Shown here in pieces: positions 43,290 to 51,056 of a stretch of 64,000 nucleotides of DNA; position 1 is the stretch's first letter; every line of letters begins with the position of its first letter. Under the pieces are notes generated by a model, which was given only the letters and a program-made list of their open reading frames with translations, searched no databases and was not told the DNA's origin. A program made the position numbers and the translations under genes. Source of the stretch: Acetobacter sp. 46_36 (GTDB lineage Bacteria; Pseudomonadota; Alphaproteobacteria; RF32; CAG-239); contig MNTT01000015.1 of the NCBI GenBank assembly GCA_001917135.1, positions 124,001 through 188,000 of the forward strand. Reading direction: 5' to 3'.

Positions 43290-44459
43290 TTATTTAACAA
43301 GCAATTCATCCGCCAGTGCTTCCAATTGTTTGATATCCGCTTCTTTCATCGCCGATTTTATCGAAACCGTCGTATCTGCAAATGCAAGATTTTTTAAGCC
43401 TTCAAGTTCTGCCCGCATTTTTTTGGCTGCGATTGGTGCCCACGAACCGTTTTCAATAAACGCAACTTTCCGGTTTTGATAGTTTTTGCTCTTCAAATGC
43501 GCAATAAAGCTTTCCATACAGGGAAAAATGCCCCCGTCATATGTAACAGATGCCAATACCAGGCGGTCATAACGAAACGCATCTTCCACTGCTTCAGCCA
43601 TATCGTCCCGCGCCAAATCGGTAATCGCAACTTTCGGAGCGCCTTTAGCCTCCAAAATTTCTTTAAGTTTTTCCGCCGCCTGTTTGGTATGCCCGTAAAC
43701 CGACGCATAGGCGATAAGTATGCCTTCATCTTCCGGCCGGTAACTGCTCCAGATATCATATTTATTAATATAATATCCCAAATTCTCCGTCAGCATCGGC
43801 CCGTGCAAGGCAAAAATCTTCTGAATATCAAGAGTTGCCGCCTTTTTAAGCAGCGCCTGTACCTGTGCGCCGTATTTGCCGACAATATTGATATAATAGC
43901 GGCGTGCTTCGCAATCCCATTCGTCCTCAACATCAAGCGCGCCGAATTTTCCGAAAGCATCTGCCGAAAACAGGATTTTTTCTTTTTTCTCATACGCAAC
44001 CATAACTTCCGGCCAATGTACCATCGGAGCCATAACAAACGTCAGCGTATGGCTGCCCAAAGACAGTTCGTCGCCCTCATTGACAACAACTTTGCGCCCT
44101 TCCAAATCCAAATGCTCAAAAAACTGCGGAATCATATTAAAAGTTTTCGGATTCGAAACAACCTTTGCTTTTTTATATTTGTTCAAAAAGTGCTCAATAT
44201 TTGCAGCATGATCCGGTTCCATATGCAAAATAACCAGATAATCAGGTTCTTTGCCATTCAAAACTTCTTCCAAATTCTGAAACCATTCGTCGGTCGCCCG
44301 CTTGTCAACCGTATCCATCACGGCAATTTTGTCATCCATAATGACATAGGAGTTATAGGAAATCCCTTCAGGAATAACATACTGTCCCTCAAACAAGTCC
44401 AATGTCTTGTCATCGGCACCGACATAATAAACGCTTTCGGTCAACTTCTTATTCTGCAT
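43290..44459 (-). CDS. flavodiiron protein (FprA family)
   Basis: The 389-aa protein has an N-terminal metallo-beta-lactamase-like diiron domain (HMEPDHAANIEHF with iron ligands near residues 84-90, HWPEVMVAYE, SADAFGKFGA) and a C-terminal flavodoxin domain (about 250-389, IAYASVYGHTKQAAEKL). It has no fused rubredoxin. Such enzymes reduce O2 to water or NO to N2O in anaerobes. This points to an oxygen-sensitive lifestyle. The electron donor is not encoded beside it. Confidence 0.94.
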   Translation of the reverse strand: MQNKKLTESVYYVGADDKTLDLFEGQYVIPEGISYNSYVIMDDKIAVMDTVDKRATDEWFQNLEEVLNGKEPDYLVILHMEPDHAANIEHFLNKYKKAKVVSNPKTFNMIPQFFEHLDLEGRKVVVNEGDELSLGSHTLTFVMAPMVHWPEVMVAYEKKEKILFSADAFGKFGALDVEDEWDCEARRYYINIVGKYGAQVQALLKKAATLDIQKIFALHGPMLTENLGYYINKYDIWSSYRPEDEGILIAYASVYGHTKQAAEKLKEILEAKGAPKVAITDLARDDMAEAVEDAFRYDRLVLASVTYDGGIFPCMESFIAHLKSKNYQNRKVAFIENGSWAPIAAKKMRAELEGLKNLAFADTTVSIKSAMKEADIKQLEALADELLVK

Positions 44460-44497
44460 ATTTTTACTCCTTATCGCAAATGCTTACTCTGTTTTGT

Positions 44498-45157
44498 TTA
44501 TTTAACCTTTTCCTCAATAATTGCAACTGCTTTTTCAAATACGTCTTCAATGCCCATCCAAGATGTATCCAGAATATAGGCGTCTTCAGCCGGTTTCATA
44601 GGAGCATCTTTTCGAGTCGCATCACGCTCATCGCGGGCTTTGACATCTCTCAAAACGTCATCGTAATTCGCAGCTACTCCTTTCGCCACAAATTCGTCAT
44701 ATCTTCTTTTCGCCCGCACTTCTGCCGCCGCCGTAATAAAAAACTTCACCTCTGCCTGCGGACAAATCACCGTTCCCGTGTCCCGGCCGTCATAAATAAC
44801 GCCTTTCGCCGCACTTCCGTCGGCAAAAACCGGATTCGCCGCAAAATTGCGCTGCATATCAAGCAGCCGCCTCCGCACTCCCGGATAGCTGGAAACGACC
44901 GATGCGGCCTGCCCTCCTTTTGCCGAACGAAAATCTTTATCATGCGACAATTCCGCCATTTTGGCAAAAGTCAGCCCAGCGGCTTCTTGCTCTGCCGCTG
45001 TTGCGTCTGCCAAATCATTCCCGTTTTGCAGCATCAGCAGCCCGACAGCCCGATAAACCATTCCCGTATCAAAATATGCAAGGCAGTATTTTTCCGCAAG
45101 TTTTTGTGAAAGCGTTCCCTTTCCCGCTGCCGCCGGCCCGTCCACCGTAATAATCAT
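44498..45157 (-). CDS. cmk: cytidylate kinase
   Basis: The 219-aa P-loop kinase has VDGPAAAGKGTLSQKLA at the N-terminus, YFDTGMVYRAVG, and YDGRDTGTVICPQAEVKFFI, all typical of Cmk (CMP/dCMP + ATP). ATG 45157 has AGAGG just upstream and gives the normal N-terminus; a TTG at 45169 is also in frame but sits on another site. It is a housekeeping gene. Confidence 0.93.
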   Translation of the reverse strand: MIITVDGPAAAGKGTLSQKLAEKYCLAYFDTGMVYRAVGLLMLQNGNDLADATAAEQEAAGLTFAKMAELSHDKDFRSAKGGQAASVVSSYPGVRRRLLDMQRNFAANPVFADGSAAKGVIYDGRDTGTVICPQAEVKFFITAAAEVRAKRRYDEFVAKGVAANYDDVLRDVKARDERDATRKDAPMKPAEDAYILDTSWMGIEDVFEKAVAIIEEKVK

Positions 45158-45256
45158 TATCCTCTGCAACCTTTCTAAATTAAAAATTTTATCTATTCTT
45201 TAACATATATTCGCTAATATCATAGTATAAAATCACTTTATACAAAGAATAACATA

Positions 45257-45991
45257 ATGGCAAAAAACTTTCGTCTTTACATTAAGGAGCCGCTCGCTCC
45301 GGGCAAAACAATCATACTTGAAGAAGAGCAAACCCATTATTTGAAAAATGTGGTAAAATATACCGCAGGAGACACCTTCTCCTGTTTTGACAACGAGTCA
45401 GGCGAATTTTCCGCCCGGATTACCGCATTCGAAAAAAGACACACCAGAATAAACATCCTCGCTCAAACCGAACCGTTCACCCGTTGTCCGGATATCTGGC
45501 TGCTGTTTGCCCCCCTGAAAAAGGACAAAACCGATTTTGTTATTGAAAAGGCTACCGAACTTGGTTGCCGGAAAATTCTGCCCGTTATCACCCGCCACAC
45601 AAATTCTGGAAACGTCAAAACCGAGCGCTATGTCGCTCAAAGCATAGAAGCGGCCGAACAATGCCGCCGGACAGACCTCCTGGAAATCGTCCCGGCACAA
45701 AAGCTGGAAGATGTCCTTTCCGGCTGGGACAGTCAGAGAACGTTGTTTTTTATGGATGAAACCCGAAACTGCCAAGATTTTTTTTCCGTCTTAAAAGAAA
45801 ATCCTGCCTCTAAGGCAGCCGTCCTAATCGGCCCCGAAGGCGGATTTTCTCCTGAAGAATTAAACTTATTACGCAACTTACCTTTTGCCAGAGGCGCAGC
45901 TTTAGGGCCGAGAATACTCCGGGCCGAAACCGCTGTTGCCGCAGCTTTGTCCTGCTGGCAAATGATTTCCGGAGACTGGAGCGACAAATGA
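45257..45991 (+). CDS. rsmE: 16S rRNA m3U1498 methyltransferase
   Basis: The 244-aa protein has an N-terminal PUA-like domain and a SPOUT-knot methyltransferase domain with KKDKTDFVIEKATELG, IGPEGGFS and LGPRILRAETA, the RsmE diagnostics. It is coupled by an ATGA overlap to a response-regulator gene. Confidence 0.95.
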   Translation: MAKNFRLYIKEPLAPGKTIILEEEQTHYLKNVVKYTAGDTFSCFDNESGEFSARITAFEKRHTRINILAQTEPFTRCPDIWLLFAPLKKDKTDFVIEKATELGCRKILPVITRHTNSGNVKTERYVAQSIEAAEQCRRTDLLEIVPAQKLEDVLSGWDSQRTLFFMDETRNCQDFFSVLKENPASKAAVLIGPEGGFSPEELNLLRNLPFARGAALGPRILRAETAVAAALSCWQMISGDWSDK

Positions 45992-46701
45992 AAATACTGA
46001 TTGCCGATGACCACGAACTTTTTCTCAAAGGGCTGGAATTTATTTTAAACGAAAATTTTCAGTATCCTGAAATTACCACCGCTCAGAGCTATACGGATAT
46101 TTTTTCCATTTTGGAGCAAAAGCAGGATTTTGACCTGATTATCACAGACTTGGCTATGCCCGGCGCTGCCTGGCTGCCGGCACTGACCAAGATTCACACT
46201 TTGGTTCCGGATACGCCCATTACGGTCATCTCTGCCGTTTTTGATAAAGAAATTCTCCAACAGACGCTTGATATCGGCGTTGCTGGATATATCCCCAAAA
46301 CAGCGTCAAACAACCTGATTGTCAGCGCTATCAATCTGGTTTTGGCCGGCGGCATATACATTCCCCATGAACTGCTTTATTCTACCAAGCTTGAACCTGC
46401 CCATAACGAAAGCAAGCAAAAAGAATACTACTCGCCGCTGAAAACGCTTGAAAAATTTGCCGAAAACACCCTTGATGCACCGCAAAAAGGCCTGACGGAG
46501 CGTCAGATAGATATAGTTAAATGTATCGCTGAAGGACTCTCCAACAAGCAAATTGCCTATAAACTGCATCTCAAAGAAGGAACCATCAAAGTGCATATTA
46601 CCATAATTTTAAAGGTTCTGAACGTTAAGAACCGTACCTCCGCCGTAATTGAAGCAGCCAAACGCGGCTATATTTCGGATAATATGTCTGACAACGGATA
46701 A
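45988..46701 (+). CDS. NarL/LuxR-family response regulator
   Basis: The 237-aa protein has a receiver domain (ADDHELF acidic pair, phospho-acceptor Asp in IITDLAMPG at about residue 53). A linker and a LuxR HTH follow (GLTERQIDIVKCIAEGLSNKQIAYKL...KVHI, about 165-225). No sensor kinase is adjacent, so its partner is elsewhere. It overlaps rsmE by 4 bp and the probable rquA begins 14 bp after it, suggesting one transcript. Confidence 0.92.
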   Translation: MKILIADDHELFLKGLEFILNENFQYPEITTAQSYTDIFSILEQKQDFDLIITDLAMPGAAWLPALTKIHTLVPDTPITVISAVFDKEILQQTLDIGVAGYIPKTASNNLIVSAINLVLAGGIYIPHELLYSTKLEPAHNESKQKEYYSPLKTLEKFAENTLDAPQKGLTERQIDIVKCIAEGLSNKQIAYKLHLKEGTIKVHITIILKVLNVKNRTSAVIEAAKRGYISDNMSDNG

Positions 46702-46715
46702 ATTAAGAGGACGCC

Positions 46716-47402
46716 ATGGCTAAAACAGCAAAAAACATCCTGCCCGCCTATCTCACTGATATATATGGTTGGCTGTATCTGAATCCGAAACTTTATAACC
46801 TTCTAGATAATGCGTTCCTGTTAAATTTTCTAACTTTGGGATACCACAGCCTTTTGACCGAAGAAGTAAAAAAGGAAATCTCTCCTCATTCGCATATCCT
46901 CCAAATCGGAGCAACACTCGGCGGACAAATAGAAAAAGCATATTCCGGCCTGGGTATGCTCGGTTCATATACCATTGTGGACATTCTGCCGGACATTCTT
47001 GAAAACTGCCGGGAAAAGCATCTGGAACAAAAAATAGGCTTCGTTCACGCTGACGCCGCCAAAACCGTCAAAGGAAATTACGATATCATCATCTGCTATA
47101 TGTTGCTGCACGAACTCCCCCCTTTAACGCGAACCCGTGTTATCGATAATATCCTCAAAGCATTGAAACCCGGCGGTAAAGCCGTTTTTATCGACTATCA
47201 CCAACCTTCCTCCTATCACCCTTTAAAATACATAATTCGCACCGTCAACCGCCTGTACCAGCCGTTTGCGGAAAGCCTTTGGAAAAATTCCATCAAAGGC
47301 CTGGCATCGCACCCGGAAATATGCCGCTGGTCGCAACAAACCTATTTCGGCGGCGTTTACCAAAAAGTCGTCGCCACAAAAATGGACGGCACATCTCTCT
47401 GA
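46716..47402 (+). CDS. rquA: probable rhodoquinone biosynthesis protein RquA
   Basis: The 228-aa class-I methyltransferase-fold protein matches RquA as I recall the family. It has an N-terminal YGWLYLNPKLYNLLDNAFLL block and a deviant SAM motif ILQIGATLGGQ where UbiE-type enzymes have DxGxGxG. VDILPDIL, MLLHELP, IDYHQPSSYHPLKYI and the terminal TYFGGVYQKVVA complete the match. RquA replaces a ubiquinone methoxy group by an amino group, giving rhodoquinone, used in anaerobic fumarate reduction. AGAGG lies 7 nt before ATG 46716. The alternative is an unrelated SAM methyltransferase; I favour RquA. Confidence 0.75.
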   Translation: MAKTAKNILPAYLTDIYGWLYLNPKLYNLLDNAFLLNFLTLGYHSLLTEEVKKEISPHSHILQIGATLGGQIEKAYSGLGMLGSYTIVDILPDILENCREKHLEQKIGFVHADAAKTVKGNYDIIICYMLLHELPPLTRTRVIDNILKALKPGGKAVFIDYHQPSSYHPLKYIIRTVNRLYQPFAESLWKNSIKGLASHPEICRWSQQTYFGGVYQKVVATKMDGTSL

Positions 47403-47466
47403 AATTCGTCATATAACCTGCCGTCCCGTCCTTTGCCCATACGCTTGCGGCAACATTCCGGCATAT

Positions 47467-47512
47467 GCAACACACCATACACGACGTACGCGACACACCA
47501 TACACGGCGTAC
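47467..47512. repeat. tandem repeat, two 23-bp copies
   Basis: Copies at 47467-47489 and 47490-47512 differ at two positions and share ACACACCATACACG. A partial third copy (ACAACAC) follows. It lies in the gap between rquA and hsp20. Confidence 0.85.
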
Positions 47513-47554
47513 ACAACACGCTATATCCGGGTATGCTTTTATCAACACAAAACA

Positions 47555-47583
47555 CCGGCCGCCCTCCCAATGAGAACGACCGG
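47555..47583 (-). terminator. weak hairpin after hsp20
   Basis: CCGGCCG and CGACCGG pair over 7 bp with one G-U, with GTTTTGT following on the minus strand, about 27 bp past the hsp20 stop. Confidence 0.4.
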
Positions 47584-47609
47584 CAAGTCCCAAGCAGACG
47601 GTTTAAGCA

Positions 47610-48080
47610 TCAAGATTTAGCAACACTAATCTTCTTAAACTTCTGCTTTTCTGTCTGGGATTTCGGAATAGAGACAGTTAACACGCCGTTGTTGTATCTG
47701 GCGGTAGTTGCTTCATAATCCAAATCCCAGGGCAGCTGTATGGTACGTCTGAACATACCATACGAGATTTCAGAAAAATAATTATCTTTGGTATTTTCTT
47801 CAGATTCGTTCTTTTTCTCACCGCTGATGCTTAAATAACCGTCCGCAGAAACCTTCAAATCAATGTCTTTTTCATCAATTCCCGGAATTTCCGCCGTAAC
47901 TTTTACCGCATCTTTATCTTCAGTAACCTGAATTTTAGGTGATAAATCCGAATATTCCGAATTTGAACTATCCATAAAATTCCAAAAATAATTCATCAGG
48001 CTTCTGAAATCCGTCGGATTGTGAGAAACGGACAAATCATGATTGTTCAGATTTGAATTTGTTACCGTATTTCTCATCAT
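47610..48080 (-). CDS. small heat-shock protein (Hsp20)
   Basis: The 156-aa protein has an alpha-crystallin domain (about 50-150): VTAEIPGIDEKDIDLKVSADGYLSISGEK, a FRRTIQLPWD strand, and NGVLTVSIPK. Hsp20 proteins hold unfolding proteins under stress. ATG 48080 or the next ATG (48077) both follow GGAG at workable spacing; an in-frame TTG at 48092 is less likely. A 52-aa Ser/Cys-rich gene lies 14 bp upstream. Confidence 0.92.
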   Translation of the reverse strand: MMRNTVTNSNLNNHDLSVSHNPTDFRSLMNYFWNFMDSSNSEYSDLSPKIQVTEDKDAVKVTAEIPGIDEKDIDLKVSADGYLSISGEKKNESEENTKDNYFSEISYGMFRRTIQLPWDLDYEATTARYNNGVLTVSIPKSQTEKQKFKKISVAKS

Positions 48081-48094
48081 TCTTCTCCGCAAAA

Positions 48095-48253
48095 TTATTT
48101 TTCTTCCATTTCCGAAATTTCTACTTCGTCAATCTCGTCAGAAAGTTTTGAACCGCAGCAGCAGCCGGAAGAAGAACTGGAGCTGGAACTCGGTTTGGAA
48201 CTTGAACTGGACTGGGACTTTTCATTAGAAAACTTAGACTGAGAATTTTTCAT
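48095..48253 (-). CDS. 52-aa Ser/Cys-rich small protein upstream of hsp20
   Basis: The peptide has a basic start, a Ser-rich stretch (about 13-28), then GCCCGSK and an acidic tail (DEIDEVEISEMEEK). GGAGG lies 5 nt before ATG 48253, a near-perfect ribosome site, which argues that it is translated. The hsp20 start follows 14 bp after its stop, so they are likely cotranscribed. No family recognised; the Cys triplet may bind metal or react to thiol stress. Confidence 0.65.
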   Translation of the reverse strand: MKNSQSKFSNEKSQSSSSSKPSSSSSSSSGCCCGSKLSDEIDEVEISEMEEK

Positions 48254-48435
48254 ATTTACCTCCAAAATATATTTAGCCAATTTTTAAAAGCATTCTTGCA
48301 AAACAAAAAGCTCTTCGGTTTTCCGCCTGCAACGCCGAAGCTCCACAGACGTTCCGCCGTCGGCACCTGTAAAATTTCATTGCAAAATTTACACCTGAAA
48401 AGATAATCTCTACCCTGCCGAATTTAAGCTAAACT

Positions 48436-48459
48436 TAAGGGCAGTTTCCACTGCCCTTA
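48436..48459 (-). terminator. hairpin after accA
   Basis: TAAGGGCAGT/ACTGCCCTTA with loop TTCC (10 bp), 32 bp past the accA stop. The T run on the minus strand is weak. Confidence 0.65.
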
Positions 48460-48490
48460 TTGTCTAAATGCAATATCTGATATTACGTTT

Positions 48491-49465
48491 TTAGAATTCC
48501 GCGGTAATATTTTTACCCATATTCAAAAACTTTTCCGTCCTCTGCCTCTTTAATTCATCGGGAGACAAACTGGAAAGTTCCCGCAGCTGGCGTGATATTG
48601 CCTCTTTAACCGCACCAAGCGTCTGTTCCGTATTGCGATGGGCTCCGCCCAGCGGTTCCTTAATAATTTCATCAATAATCCCCAGCGCTTTCAAATCTTG
48701 TGCCGTCAGTCTCAACGCCTCCGTCGCCTCTTTTGTCTTATCGCCTGAACGCCATAAAATGGAAGCGCATCCCTCCGGCGAAATAACGGAATAAATTGAA
48801 TGTTCCAGCATCAACACCCGATTCGCCGTTGCTATTGCAATCGCGCCGCCGGAACCTCCCTCACCGATAATTATGGAGATAATCGGTATTTTTACCTGCA
48901 AACATTTCTCAATGGACGAAGCAATTGCTTCAGCCTGCCCGCGTGCTTCCGCATCTACCCCAGGATATGCTCCCGCCGTATCGACAAAACTGATAACCGG
49001 CAGGTGAAACTTGTCTGCCAGAGCCATCATACGCTGCGCTTTGCGGTACCCTTCAGGTTTTGCCATACCGAAATTATATTTGATACGGGTTTCAAGGTCG
49101 TTTCCTTTTTCCTGCCCCATAACAACTACAGCATAACCGTCAATCTTGCCGATACCGCATACCATCGCCTCATCATCGGCAAAACAGCGATCACCGGCCA
49201 ACGGTGTAAAATCTTCAACAAAAGCCTTTATATAATCCAAACAGTGCGGTCTTGCAGGATGTCTGGCTATCTGCGCTTTCTGCCAGGCTGAAAGATTCAT
49301 ATATGTCCGATTGACGTGTTGGCTTAATTTACGCTCCAGACGCCTGATTTCCCGGGTAATATCCATATCCTCGTCTTTGGCAAGAAGTTTCAGATGTTCG
49401 ATTTTTTCTTCAATTTCTAAAATATCTTTTTCAAAATCAAGCACAACGGCTGTAGATTCATTCAT
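48491..49465 (-). CDS. accA: acetyl-CoA carboxylase carboxyltransferase subunit alpha
   Basis: The 324-aa protein has the AccA length and motifs: LDFEKDILEIEEKIEHL at the start, AFVEDFTPLAGDR, SFVDTAGAYPGVDAEARGQ, and IGEGGSGGAIAI (oxyanion/CoA site). It works with AccD to transfer CO2 from biotin to acetyl-CoA in fatty-acid synthesis. It is a single-gene unit here. Confidence 0.97.
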   Translation of the reverse strand: MNESTAVVLDFEKDILEIEEKIEHLKLLAKDEDMDITREIRRLERKLSQHVNRTYMNLSAWQKAQIARHPARPHCLDYIKAFVEDFTPLAGDRCFADDEAMVCGIGKIDGYAVVVMGQEKGNDLETRIKYNFGMAKPEGYRKAQRMMALADKFHLPVISFVDTAGAYPGVDAEARGQAEAIASSIEKCLQVKIPIISIIIGEGGSGGAIAIATANRVLMLEHSIYSVISPEGCASILWRSGDKTKEATEALRLTAQDLKALGIIDEIIKEPLGGAHRNTEQTLGAVKEAISRQLRELSSLSPDELKRQRTEKFLNMGKNITAEF

Positions 49466-49667
49466 TTTTTATACCTTTAAAAATTAAACATTGACCTCTC
49501 TATATCACAAAATAAAAAAAATTCACCATATTTTTTGCATATATACCAAATAACCGCCCGGATTTGCAGCAAATAACCGTAAAATCATAAACATTTAACA
49601 CATTTTTTATTTGCAAAATAAGGCTTTTCCGCTACAATAGCCAAAAATTGTAATTGGGAGTCGGACA

Positions 49668-51056
49668 TTGTTGAACATTTCGTTTTTCATAGCTGCATTT
49701 TCAAGCATATTTTGGTTTTTCTACAGCCTAAGATTTGTCAATGTAAGCAGTATTTCTGCCGCCGGAGGAGCCGAAGCCCTGTTTCAGGCGGTAATTGTCA
49801 TTTTGTTTCCGCTCGCCGTAATTTGGGGAATGTTTGCCGTCATAAAAAGTTTTTATGCTGAAAAGCAGACGGCTGTACAAAATCAAACCCTTTTAGAGCA
49901 GTTGAAAAAAAATGCCGAAAATACCAATGCGCTGAGCTGCGCTTTGATAGCCGCGGAAAAAGAAATAAAAAACGGCTTTATTCTGCATGAATTTGATACG
50001 CTGATTGCCGATGCAAACGAAATCTTGTCCGACATCATCAAACGCAGCAATTCCATTTCCAGCGCCCAGATGGAACATTTATGGAACCGCACTGCCGGCG
50101 GTGAACGCTGGCTGATAGCCAAAACCTTTATCGAAACCTACAATTTTCAGACCGGTTTTGCCGGACATCTGCTGCAAAAAGCGCAGAAGGACAGCCTCCT
50201 GCGAGGCAGCATCCTTGAATTTGAAGCCAGAATAAAAAGCCTTTGCCGGCTGCTGGAAATACACGACACCCAGCGCATATTCTACAATATGGTCGAATAC
50301 GGCGCATTAGGAAAAGTTTACGGCATCATTTCCCCAATCGCCAGCCAACTTTCTCCGGACACAAATTCGTCTCAGATTGAAAAAGACTGTCCCCAAGACA
50401 AAACCGTACAACAGCCCCTTCGCCGGGAAAAACATAGTTTCACCTCAGACGAATTGTCCCTCTCTCCCCGGCAGGATGAGAACTTTCCGTCTTTTTTAAG
50501 CCGGCCGGAAGAAACATCGTTGCACTTCGCACTCTCCGAACCAAAACCGGAAAAATTTGAAGAAACATCTATACGTCCCGAAACCGGTTCATCGCCGGCT
50601 GACGAAAAAAGATTAAACATAGATGCCGGATTGAGAGCTATCCGCAACGAGATTCTCTCAACGGAAGCCTCTGCTGCCGTTCCTGCGACAACGGCGCCGG
50701 CCGACGATACAAATGCGACACCGATAATAAAGTCGTTTGCACACACTCAAACGGCATTGCGCAATCTGAAAAAAGAGCCCGTATTCAGCAAAAATAATGA
50801 AAACACACAAGCAAACACTCCGGGAAAATCCGGCACAGAGCCCCTCGCGCCTTCATTTTCTCCCCGCCGGGAAATTTCCGCTAAACAGCCTAAATCTGCG
50901 GTTTCACCGGCAACACAAACCACACGCAGAGAAAAAAACAAAAAAATTATTTCGCTTGATGAACTTGAAAAAGAGATTGATGCGTCACCGGATAACAATT
51001 ACGACGAATACGCATACCCTTTCGGAGCCTGGCTGGATGATAAAAACCATAAATAA
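49668..51056 (+). CDS. membrane protein with long low-complexity tail, TTG start
   Basis: The 462-aa protein has two N-terminal TM helices (about 4-20 and 38-60), a helical region (about 70-220) and a Ser/Glu/Pro-rich disordered tail (about 230-440), ending in YAYPFGAWLDD. The start is TTG 49668: GGGAG lies 7 nt upstream, and no ATG precedes the first TM segment. It overlaps yejA by 20 bp. Not recognised; the layout recalls membrane-tethered scaffolds. Confidence 0.7.
   Translation: MLNISFFIAAFSSIFWFFYSLRFVNVSSISAAGGAEALFQAVIVILFPLAVIWGMFAVIKSFYAEKQTAVQNQTLLEQLKKNAENTNALSCALIAAEKEIKNGFILHEFDTLIADANEILSDIIKRSNSISSAQMEHLWNRTAGGERWLIAKTFIETYNFQTGFAGHLLQKAQKDSLLRGSILEFEARIKSLCRLLEIHDTQRIFYNMVEYGALGKVYGIISPIASQLSPDTNSSQIEKDCPQDKTVQQPLRREKHSFTSDELSLSPRQDENFPSFLSRPEETSLHFALSEPKPEKFEETSIRPETGSSPADEKRLNIDAGLRAIRNEILSTEASAAVPATTAPADDTNATPIIKSFAHTQTALRNLKKEPVFSKNNENTQANTPGKSGTEPLAPSFSPRREISAKQPKSAVSPATQTTRREKNKKIISLDELEKEIDASPDNNYDEYAYPFGAWLDDKNHK

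Noticed and set aside
47266..47718. 150-aa plus-strand ORF spanning the end of rquA, the tandem repeat and hsp20
   Set aside because: It overlaps two real genes and is low complexity in the repeat; it has no ribosome site.
50797..51036. Longer N-terminus for YejA
   Set aside because: The extra 80 residues overlap the preceding gene in another frame and would bury the signal peptide.
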